From Bacteroidales bacterium UBA3868 (GTDB taxonomy: Bacteria; Bacteroidota; Bacteroidia; Bacteroidales; WCHB1-69): DNA of 9,432 bases. Below the pieces are notes generated by a model. The model was not told where the DNA came from. It searched no databases and saw only the letters and a program-made list of their open reading frames with translations. Below, in pieces: positions 1 to 6,154 of the stretch. The stretch lies in contig DGGS01000227.1 of assembly GCA_002392325.1 (NCBI GenBank), forward strand, positions 1-9,432, read 5' to 3'. Each line of letters opens with the position of its first letter. Position 1 is the first letter of the stretch. Position numbers and translations under genes: made by a program.

Positions 1-733
1 TCTTGGGATTCTTCAGGAAATCCACCACCTCTTCTATCTCAAACTTGGCGCCTTCCAGACCTGCCACATCCTTAAAGGTGACCAACTGTCCGGACTTTTC
101 GTCAAACTCCTGCGCCTTAGACTTTCCTATACTGAAGATACCTCCCGGACCGCCCATACCGCCACGCATGGAGCGCATGGACCAGATCAGGAGTCCGCAA
201 ATCAACAAGGTGGGCAGCACAAAAATGAAGAACTCCCCACCCCAACTTTTGGTATTATCCTGCTTGGTGGGGAAATCGTATTCGGCGGAGATAGCGTTGA
301 CCGAAAGCGTGGAATCCTGCGCAATCCGGTTTTGGATTGCCTTCTCCTTCACATCCTTCAGATTATCATTGTAAACCTGCAGGTCGGTAACTACCAGGAA
401 ATACTGCGGGCCATTGGTGTTTTCCTTCACTTTCGTATAGGCGGTATTGTTCTCCAGCGCCTCTTTCTTCAGGAAAATGTTCATGTGCTCATTCTTCCGC
501 ACATATTCCACATGGTCTATCTCGCGGTTTTTCACCATCTGGTTGAACTCGGTGTCGGCCACTTCAATGGCGCGGGAGGTGCCCAAAGACATCATGTAAT
601 AGGCAATCAGAAAGATACCTGCCAGAATGTAAATATATGCGAATGAGAATTTCGGCTTGTTTTTATTACCGCCTGAGGTATTGCCTCCAAATGGCGATTG
701 CGGCCGTTTATTATTCGAATTGTTTGTTGCCAT
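1..733 (-). CDS. ftsH: ATP-dependent zinc metalloprotease FtsH, N-terminal part (cut by left edge)
   Basis: FtsH is a hexameric AAA+ protease of the cytoplasmic membrane that extracts and degrades misfolded membrane proteins and some regulators. The 244 visible codons give the expected N-terminal layout. A polar Asn/Lys/Gly-rich cytoplasmic leader covers residues 1-28. A first membrane helix follows at about 31-49, a periplasmic domain at about 50-165, and a second membrane helix at about 167-185. A Gly/Met-rich linker (about 186-200) leads into the start of the AAA domain, where TFKDVAGLEGAK (219-230) and EEVVDFLKNPK (234-244) match the very conserved FtsH entry to the ATPase. The Walker A, Walker B and HEXXH zinc site lie beyond the window. 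The ATG at 731-733 lies 23 bases downstream of the rsfS stop, so the two are probably one transcript. The long periplasmic domain is typical of Bacteroidota FtsH. The family call is secure; only the length is unknown. Confidence 0.96.
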   Translation of the reverse strand, partial: MATNNSNNKRPQSPFGGNTSGGNKNKPKFSFAYIYILAGIFLIAYYMMSLGTSRAIEVADTEFNQMVKNREIDHVEYVRKNEHMNIFLKKEALENNTAYTKVKENTNGPQYFLVVTDLQVYNDNLKDVKEKAIQNRIAQDSTLSVNAISAEYDFPTKQDNTKSWGGEFFIFVLPTLLICGLLIWSMRSMRGGMGGPGGIFSIGKSKAQEFDEKSGQLVTFKDVAGLEGAKFEIEEVVDFLKNPK

Positions 734-756
734 AAATAAAATTCAGCATTGGGAAA

Positions 757-1137
757 TTAAAACTTCTGCACATCGGCGTCGCTCCAGAGCGCTTCCAGAT
801 TGTAATATGCGCGGGCTTCGGGCTGGAAAATATGCACCAGGACATTGAAATAGTCGAGCAGTATCCACTCGCAGTTTTCAAGCCCCTCCACATGTTCCGG
901 TTTCACACCTGCCTCACGCTGGGTTTTCTCCTGCACGAAATCGCAGAGCGTTTCCACATGGGGTTTGGATGTTCCCGTGCAAACAATGAAATAATCGAAG
1001 AAGGTATGGTTGATTTTTTTCAGGTTCAAGCATTGGATATCCACGCCTTGCTTTTCTATAAGTGCCTGAATAATAAGCTCTTCTATATTACCTTCAAAGG
1101 GAGCCCCTTCAAATTTGACTTTTCTTTTTACGGTCAT
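757..1137 (-). CDS. rsfS: Ribosomal silencing factor RsfS
   Basis: RsfS (Iojap/RsfA family) binds ribosomal protein L14 on the large subunit and blocks subunit joining, which lowers translation in starvation or stationary phase. The 126-residue protein shows the family hallmarks in order: DYFIVCTGTS (48-57), a helix with HVETLCDFV (60-68), HVEGLE (82-87), WILLDYFNVLVHIF (91-104) and YYNLEALW (111-118). About 16 residues precede the core, a modest N-terminal extension. The ATG at 1135-1137 is fixed by an in-frame TAA four codons upstream (1147-1149). A TAnnTTTG promoter element on this strand lies 24 bases ahead of it. The gene is followed after 23 bases by ftsH, and the rsfS-ftsH order is common in Bacteroidota. 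No strong Shine-Dalgarno sequence is visible, as is normal for this phylum. Confidence 0.96.
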   Translation of the reverse strand: MTVKRKVKFEGAPFEGNIEELIIQALIEKQGVDIQCLNLKKINHTFFDYFIVCTGTSKPHVETLCDFVQEKTQREAGVKPEHVEGLENCEWILLDYFNVLVHIFQPEARAYYNLEALWSDADVQKF

Positions 1138-1161
1138 AGGTATGGTTTATAAATTAGCGGG

Positions 1162-1169
1162 CAAAGGTA
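1162..1169 (-). promoter_or_regulatory. Bacteroidota -7 promoter element for rsfS-ftsH
   Basis: Read on the minus strand, these bases are TACCTTTG, a match to the Bacteroidota -7 consensus TAnnTTTG. The element ends 24 bases before the rsfS ATG, a sensible distance for a short leader. I see no convincing TTTG at the -33 position, so the call rests on the -7 box and its location. Confidence 0.6.
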
Positions 1170-1182
1170 CAATTTTTTTTTA

Positions 1183-1190
1183 TATTTTTG
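1183..1190 (+). promoter_or_regulatory. Bacteroidota -7 promoter element for the protease operon
   Basis: The bases TATTTTTG fit the TAnnTTTG -7 consensus and lie 25 bases ahead of the protease ATG at 1216. A run of nine T (1173-1181) sits directly upstream. The expected -33 position overlaps the opposing -7 box at 1162-1169, and no clear TTTG is seen there. The leader between the element and the ATG is A/T-rich with no obvious Shine-Dalgarno, as expected in this phylum. Confidence 0.6.
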
Positions 1191-1215
1191 CAGCCTTTAA
1201 TAACAACATCTCAAT

Positions 1216-2877
1216 ATGAAAAAAGGACTCTTATTTATTGTTTGTGTAGCCCTGATGGCTACTGCATTTGCCCAAAAGGATGTGGTTGGCACTCCTTACA
1301 CTTTCAACCACAACAATGTTTCTATGTCTATCGACCAAATCGACCTGCCCGCCCTGGATGTGGACAAGCTCATGGCCGAGGACGCATTGACGGAGAAGGG
1401 CACTCCGCTGAGAATCGGAACCGTGCAAAATGTATCCTATACATTCCAAAACAGCGGCCGCACCGACCGTTTGGCCGACGGCAGTATTTTGTGGCGTCTT
1501 TCCATCAAATCCCCTGGCGCTATGATGTTGTCTGTGATTTTCTCACAGTTCAACTTGCCGGAAGGTGCCACTTTCCACATTTACAATGGTGACCGCACAC
1601 AGCTCACAGGCACCTACACCAACGAGGATTTTCTGGAAACCGACGGTTTGATGGCTTCCGAGGACATCATGGGTGACGAGGCCATTCTGGAATATTACGA
1701 ACCAGCCGACGCCCTTTTCCATGGTAACATCAAGATTGAGCGTATCAGCCAAATCTATCGTGATTTCCTGCATTTGTCCAGTTCCCCGAAAGGTCACTGG
1801 GGCGACGCGGAAGGCAATTGCCACCCCAATGTAAACTGTCCTGAAGGTTATGGCTGGCGTGATCAAATCAACTCCGTAGTATGCATCAGCATCACGGACA
1901 ACACCGGTTCATACCTTTGTTCCGGCGCCATGATTAACAATGTGAGACAGGACAAGACCCCCTATGTGCTCACCGCCAACCACTGCTTCACCGGAACCAC
2001 CGGCGGCACTTTCAAATTCTACTTCAACTACCAGACGCTCACATGCGAAGGCAGTAACGGTTATTTCAACCGTGTAGCCAACGGAGCAACAGTGATTGCC
2101 AATGCCGGGCTTAACTCAGCGATGACCAACATGTCAAGCAGTTCCGACTTCCTGCTGTTGAAGATCACGGGCGCGTTGGGCGCACTTTACCGCGACAGCA
2201 TCGTGTTTGCCGGTTGGGATGCCACCGGAACCGCATCCGTGGGTTCCGCCATCCACCACCCGGGCGGCGACTACAAAAAAATCAGTCTGCCTCGCCAAGT
2301 AACCAGTCCTGGCGGTGCCTACAATAAGTATTGGACCGTTTACTGGCGCACCAACCCCAACAAGGGCTGCACCGAGCAAGGTTCTTCCGGCTCCCCATTG
2401 TTCAATGCCAATGGCTTGATTATTGGCGACTTGAGTTCCGGCTCCAGTTCTTGCGATTATCCGCAAGGCACCGACAGCTACGGCAAATTGTCTTATTCCT
2501 GGACAAACAACAACAACAGCAATAACGCCCGCAAACTCAAACCTTGGTTGGATCCGGACAATACCGGAAAACTCACCATGCCCGGTATGCGCTACAACGG
2601 CTCTCCCGCCGGCATTGTCAATTACAACACGACGGTGCGCAACCTCTCCATCTCTCCTAACCCCAGCATCGGCAACATCACCGTCCAAGGCGGTTTCGAG
2701 TCCGAAAGCGGCATTTGCAATGTGTACAATGCTATGGGCACGCTGGTGTTCTCTCAGACCATCCAATTGGAAAAGAATATGAATCTGAATCTCAGCCATC
2801 TCTCAAACGGCATTTATTTCGTGGAAATCGTCAACGACAACCACATCTACAAGACCAAGATGGTTATTGCTAAATAG
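1216..2877 (+). CDS. Secreted lysyl-endopeptidase-like serine protease with T9SS sorting domain
   Basis: This is a 553-residue exported trypsin-fold protease resembling Achromobacter protease I (API, lysyl endopeptidase). A signal peptide (1-19, probable cleavage after AFA) is followed by a prodomain to about 192. The catalytic domain begins near 193 and holds CHPNVNCPEGYGWRD (202-216). The triad is His256 in VLTANHC, Asp311 in SSDFLLLKI and Ser391 in GSSGSPLF. Further API-like landmarks are NYQTLTC (271-277), FAGWD (331-335), IHHPGG (346-351) and WLDPDNTG (444-451). Eight cysteines (202, 208, 223, 235, 257, 277, 385, 413) could form disulfides. Asp420 in TDSYGK aligns by eye with the API residue that binds substrate lysine. 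Residues from about 476 (NLSISPNPS, then NGIYFVEI and a basic end) form a T9SS type A C-terminal sorting domain, so the protein should cross the outer membrane by T9SS and be released or anchored at the surface. Lys192-Gly193 is a plausible self-processing site. The exact substrate preference is inferred. Confidence 0.93.
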   Translation: MKKGLLFIVCVALMATAFAQKDVVGTPYTFNHNNVSMSIDQIDLPALDVDKLMAEDALTEKGTPLRIGTVQNVSYTFQNSGRTDRLADGSILWRLSIKSPGAMMLSVIFSQFNLPEGATFHIYNGDRTQLTGTYTNEDFLETDGLMASEDIMGDEAILEYYEPADALFHGNIKIERISQIYRDFLHLSSSPKGHWGDAEGNCHPNVNCPEGYGWRDQINSVVCISITDNTGSYLCSGAMINNVRQDKTPYVLTANHCFTGTTGGTFKFYFNYQTLTCEGSNGYFNRVANGATVIANAGLNSAMTNMSSSSDFLLLKITGALGALYRDSIVFAGWDATGTASVGSAIHHPGGDYKKISLPRQVTSPGGAYNKYWTVYWRTNPNKGCTEQGSSGSPLFNANGLIIGDLSSGSSSCDYPQGTDSYGKLSYSWTNNNNSNNARKLKPWLDPDNTGKLTMPGMRYNGSPAGIVNYNTTVRNLSISPNPSIGNITVQGGFESESGICNVYNAMGTLVFSQTIQLEKNMNLNLSHLSNGIYFVEIVNDNHIYKTKMVIAK

Positions 2878-3540
2878 TTGATTTTGAACACCTATCCCCT
2901 ACTCTCAACCGCCTATCTGCCTCCCATCGAATATGTTGCTTTTCTGATGAGCGGTACGGCATGGATAGAAAGCAGGGAACACTATCAAAAACAGAGTTAT
3001 CGGAATCGTGTCTGCATCTTGTCAGGAAATGGCGTGCAGACACTTTCCATTCCAGTTATACGCCATGAGCGCGAAACCCTGATCACGGATGTTCGTATCG
3101 AGTACACCACACCCTGGCAACGCACCCATTGGCGCACTATCGAGACCGCCTACAACAGCAGTCCCTTCTACCTCTACTACAAGGATGCCCTGCAACCTTT
3201 CTACGAGCGGCAATACGACACACTCTTCGAATTCAACTTGGGACTTATCCGTACGATTTTGAAACTGCTCCGCATAGGAACGGACATCCAACTCACGACA
3301 GACTACTGCCAAACGACCGACCCTGACCTGCGCACCCTCATCCACCCTAAGCGAGCCGCCAAATCCGACTACCCCTTCCGCCTAACATCACCCTACTATC
3401 AAGTTTTTGAAGACCGCTTTGGATTTACCCCCAACCTGTCCGTAATTGATCTGATATTCAACCTGGGTCCGGAAGCCGGACAATATCTGCAAACCTTATA
3501 TCCAACATTCCGTCAAATCCCACCTGAAAATGAAAGATGA
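2878..3540 (+). CDS. WbqC family protein, TTG start
   Basis: The 220-residue product matches the WbqC-like family (PF08889), whose members often sit in polysaccharide or envelope loci but whose reaction I cannot state with confidence. Recognisable blocks are STAYLPPIEY (10-19), HYQKQSYRNR (35-44), LSIPV (56-60), WQRTHWRTIETAYNSSPFY (80-98) and a C-terminal part with VFEDRFGF, PNLSVIDLIFNLGPEA. There is no signal peptide or membrane helix, so it is probably cytoplasmic. No ATG can serve as start: the first in-frame ATG (2947, residue 24) would remove the STAYLPPIEY block. TTG at 2878, directly after the protease TAG, or TTG at 2884 must be used. The gene overlaps the next one by 11 bases (3530-3540), which suggests coupled translation. 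The family call is firm; the exact TTG and the function are not. Confidence 0.88.
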   Translation: MILNTYPLLSTAYLPPIEYVAFLMSGTAWIESREHYQKQSYRNRVCILSGNGVQTLSIPVIRHERETLITDVRIEYTTPWQRTHWRTIETAYNSSPFYLYYKDALQPFYERQYDTLFEFNLGLIRTILKLLRIGTDIQLTTDYCQTTDPDLRTLIHPKRAAKSDYPFRLTSPYYQVFEDRFGFTPNLSVIDLIFNLGPEAGQYLQTLYPTFRQIPPENER

Positions 3541-5419
3541 GAAGCCGAGCATAGTAGAGCGTTTTTTGAACATCATCAAGCAAGTTGCCAACCGGATTTC
3601 GTATTCGCAAGAGTTGTTTGACGATGATATTTGGGAAATACGGCTCTCGAAGAAGCACCAGCGCGACATCAAGTACTCTGTCCAGAAGAAGTTATTCTCC
3701 TTTTCCCTGAAAACCGGCGATGACGTTTACAAGTACCTGCTGTTAATATCGATGGTGGTCATGTTGTTTGTCATGCTCATGATGAGCCGCAATGTCGGCA
3801 TATCCACACGAGAACTTGAGCAGCATCATTATTCCGAACTGGTTTACAATTATTTCCATCATACCGGGGACACGCAGGCCTACAAAAACCACCCTTTTTC
3901 TTCCACGCAGGCCCAATACATCGATCTCATTGTCTATTCCATTTGCAAAACGCTCCGTATTGCGGACATGTTCAACATCCGCCACATGCTCAGTGCCTTT
4001 TTCGGATGGTTGCTCATTCTTTATCTTTCCATCCTGATTTTAAAGGCGTTCAACTGGCGGGCCGCCTTCTTCACGGCGTTCTTCCTGTTCATATCGCCAC
4101 GGTTTTTCGGCTACTCGCTCAGCAACATGGTGGATGTGACATTCGCGTTCGGTTTCATCTTCACCATCACGCAGATGTACTATTTTTGCAGGGAACTGCC
4201 TGTCATCCGCATTTCCCGTTGTGTGAAGATATTCATCGGTATGCTGATAGCCCTGTCCACCTACAATGCCGGATTTGTTCTGCTTCACTTCTTCATCATC
4301 TTCACCTTGCTGAATTTCTTCCTGTACAATCCCTTGAAGAAAATCCACACCGTGGAATATTGGAAAGCATGCGGTTTGCTGTTGCTTGTACTGGGTGGTT
4401 TTTCTTTGCTGGTATATGCCGTGCATTACCTCTGCACCCTGCATCTAACACAATCGTTAGTGCTTCCGCGCAAAGCTTTCGAGTTGCTGACAATCAACTA
4501 TCCGCTGGCGGGCAACCAATTGTTCAAAGGCCATGTCATCGGCCCGGACAACTTCCCGAAAGGATATCTTGCCACCTATCTTTTCATCACCATTCCGACC
4601 ATTATCCTTATCGGATTCCTGCTGTTCTTCCTATTCTTCAAGACAGCCGTAAAATCCTTGAAATTTTATTCCATTTTCATCTTCCTTTACTCCTTTTTCT
4701 TCTGCATCCACAAGGTGAAGTTCAACTACATCTGTCCTGACACCATGTGGGCCATCTACTATTTCATATATCCGCTATTCATGCTGCTTGCCGTGAGCGG
4801 TATTGAATGCACCTTGCGGGCGGTAAACGACAAATACACCAACTTTGTGATTCTGGGCATCATTGGATTGCTCTCCTTGCTGCCTATCCGTCACATCGTC
4901 ATCAACAAGCCGGTCTTCTCCGTCTATTTCAACGAGATTTCCGGCGGTCTCAACAACGCTTACGCGAAATATGAGTTGGACTGCAACGACGATGCCAACA
5001 AGTCGGCATGCATGTGGCTGAAGCATTACTTGTACAGGGAGCATATCAGTGCCAATGTGGAAGACTCCTCGGTGGTGGTGGCCACAAACGGGAACCCGGC
5101 TTGCGCCTATTTCTTCCAAAAGGATGCCGGCATGATACAACTGGTTTACAAGCCATACAGCAAGCTTGACAGCACATGGGACTACTATCTTGATTTCTGC
5201 AATCATATTCCCGCCTCCCAACTCCGGAATGGCACCTGGCCCACCCAGAAGCCGATCCACAGTCTCCGCGTCGAGGCGAAACCATTAGTCGCGGTGTACC
5301 GTAACGCCTACAAAGCCCGGCAACAGGCCATACGCGACAGCATTCTCACCGCTGAACGCGACCGACTTGACAGTCTGGCCACTTTGCCCGTTTCGGCCAA
5401 ACGCACCCACAGAAGATAG
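3530..5419 (+). CDS. Polytopic membrane protein, GT-C / GT39-like glycosyltransferase relative
   Basis: This 629-residue protein has a charged cytoplasmic leader (1-66), about ten or eleven membrane helices between 68 and 452 (for example 68-86, 154-172, 204-220, 232-266, 281-300, 347-370, 377-394, 408-424, 437-452) and a soluble C-terminal domain of about 175 residues. It resembles the Bacteroidota GT39-like proteins that use lipid-linked sugars: an acidic first loop (ISTRELEQHHYSELVYNYF, 91-109), the RHMLSAFFGWLLIL segment (151-164), ISPRFFGYSLSN (188-199), VYFNEISGGLNNAYAKYELD (465-484) and a tail with ASQLRNGTWP (562-571). From memory, relatives carry DE in the first loop and NNPKD after the SPR motif. 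Here these read RE and SNMVD, so catalysis may be altered or lost. It overlaps the WbqC gene by 11 bases, and a new promoter follows it. Function in envelope glycan assembly is inferred; it could also be a non-catalytic homologue. Confidence 0.75.
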   Translation: MKDEKPSIVERFLNIIKQVANRISYSQELFDDDIWEIRLSKKHQRDIKYSVQKKLFSFSLKTGDDVYKYLLLISMVVMLFVMLMMSRNVGISTRELEQHHYSELVYNYFHHTGDTQAYKNHPFSSTQAQYIDLIVYSICKTLRIADMFNIRHMLSAFFGWLLILYLSILILKAFNWRAAFFTAFFLFISPRFFGYSLSNMVDVTFAFGFIFTITQMYYFCRELPVIRISRCVKIFIGMLIALSTYNAGFVLLHFFIIFTLLNFFLYNPLKKIHTVEYWKACGLLLLVLGGFSLLVYAVHYLCTLHLTQSLVLPRKAFELLTINYPLAGNQLFKGHVIGPDNFPKGYLATYLFITIPTIILIGFLLFFLFFKTAVKSLKFYSIFIFLYSFFFCIHKVKFNYICPDTMWAIYYFIYPLFMLLAVSGIECTLRAVNDKYTNFVILGIIGLLSLLPIRHIVINKPVFSVYFNEISGGLNNAYAKYELDCNDDANKSACMWLKHYLYREHISANVEDSSVVVATNGNPACAYFFQKDAGMIQLVYKPYSKLDSTWDYYLDFCNHIPASQLRNGTWPTQKPIHSLRVEAKPLVAVYRNAYKARQQAIRDSILTAERDRLDSLATLPVSAKRTHRR

Positions 5420-5438
5420 ACCATATCGCAATTTTTAA

Positions 5439-5446
5439 TATCTTTG
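5439..5446 (+). promoter_or_regulatory. Bacteroidota -7 promoter element for DUF4290-ABC operon
   Basis: The bases TATCTTTG match TAnnTTTG exactly. They lie in the 66-base gap between the GT-C-like gene stop and the DUF4290 ATG, leaving a leader of about 30 bases. No clear -33 TTTG is seen. It indicates that the DUF4290-ABC genes can be transcribed separately from the protease-WbqC-GT-C run. Confidence 0.6.
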
Positions 5447-5485
5447 CACACCCTTTGAAATAACTGAAATAACCATCTCTCATAT

Positions 5486-6154
5486 ATGATTGAATACAAC
5501 ACCAAACGAAACAAACTTGTTATCAAAGAGTATGGCCGCAATGTCCAAAAAATGATTGAGGACGCCATGAAAATCGAGGACCGCACCAAGCGGAACGAAA
5601 CCGCCCATGCGATCGTCCGCGTTATGGACCAGCTCAACCAAGTGAAGGACCCAACCACCATCAACAAGCAGGAATCCATCGACTACTGGCACAAGTTATG
5701 GGACCATCTGTTCATTATGTCCAACTATTCGTTAGACATTGACAGCCCGTTCCCGAAGCCCGTGGCGGAAACTCAGGACAAGGAGGTGGTGAAACCCGAC
5801 TACAACAAACATCACATCACATTTCGCACTTATGGGCGCAACATGGAAAACATCATCAAACTGGTGGCTTCCTATCCTGAAAATGTACGGAACATACTGG
5901 TCGTCCCATTGGCCAACCATCTGAAAATGATGTACTTGACATACAATCGTGATTCTGTAAACGATGTCTTGATAGCTCGACAGATTGAGGAACTTTCCGA
6001 AGGAAAACTCAAACTTCCCGAGGATTTCACCCTGGCCACCACACACGATTTGTTGCACACCGTCAACAGCAATGCGGACTTCTATGTCACCCCAACCAAG
6101 AAGAAGAAAAAGAAGAAGAAAAAGAAAAAAAAGAAAAGCACCAATAGTATATGA
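5486..6154 (+). CDS. DUF4290 family protein with poly-lysine tail
   Basis: The 222-residue protein belongs to the Bacteroidota family DUF4290 (PF14123), whose function is not known to me. Typical features are the opening EYNTKRNKLVIKEYGRNVQK (3-22) and the block KLWDHLFIMSNYSLDIDSPF (70-89). It has no signal peptide or membrane helix, so it is probably cytoplasmic. A second YGRN (116-119) starts a segment that looks like a weaker copy of the first half: a helix, an RN turn at 136-137 (compare 36-37), a second helix, then a closing Ser/Lys-Leu stretch. The C-terminus is 13 consecutive lysines (205-217) followed by STNSI. Such a basic tail could contact nucleic acid or acidic protein surfaces, but that is inference. 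The gene has its own promoter upstream, and its TGA overlaps the ABC ATPase ATG in an ATGA junction, so the two are probably translated together. Confidence 0.9.
   Translation: MIEYNTKRNKLVIKEYGRNVQKMIEDAMKIEDRTKRNETAHAIVRVMDQLNQVKDPTTINKQESIDYWHKLWDHLFIMSNYSLDIDSPFPKPVAETQDKEVVKPDYNKHHITFRTYGRNMENIIKLVASYPENVRNILVVPLANHLKMMYLTYNRDSVNDVLIARQIEELSEGKLKLPEDFTLATTHDLLHTVNSNADFYVTPTKKKKKKKKKKKKKSTNSI
6098..6138 (+). repeat. Low-complexity A/G tract encoding the lysine tail
   Basis: This is a 41-base all-purine tract made of AAG and AAA codons, encoding Lys205-Lys217 of the DUF4290 protein. The codons alternate irregularly, and the longest pure A run is seven bases (6125-6131). Length changes here by slippage could add or remove lysines, or shift frame just before the ATPase start 13 bases downstream. 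Confidence 0.85.

Noticed and set aside
1173..1181. Run of nine T as a rho-independent terminator
   Set aside because: No G/C-rich hairpin precedes it, and it lies between two divergent promoters.
2506..2526. AAC/AAT repeat in the protease gene as a slippage switch
   Set aside because: It is a short in-frame Asn-rich loop (WTNNNNSNN). Changes would be in whole codons if by repeat unit, and similar Gly/Ala/Asn loops are found at this place in relatives.
2134..2799. A 221-codon open frame on the minus strand inside the protease gene
   Set aside because: It is low-complexity (Val/Ala/Gly/Arg-rich) with no recognisable domain and lies wholly antisense to a gene with clear catalytic motifs. It reflects codon bias of the real gene.
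2947..2949. ATG as the start of the WbqC gene
   Set aside because: It would remove residues 1-23, including the conserved STAYLPPIEY block, so the upstream TTG is preferred.
3943..4740. A 265-codon plus-strand open frame within the GT-C-like gene
   Set aside because: The translation is His/Pro/Leu/Cys-rich with no domain and overlaps in a different frame a gene with strong membrane topology and conserved motifs.
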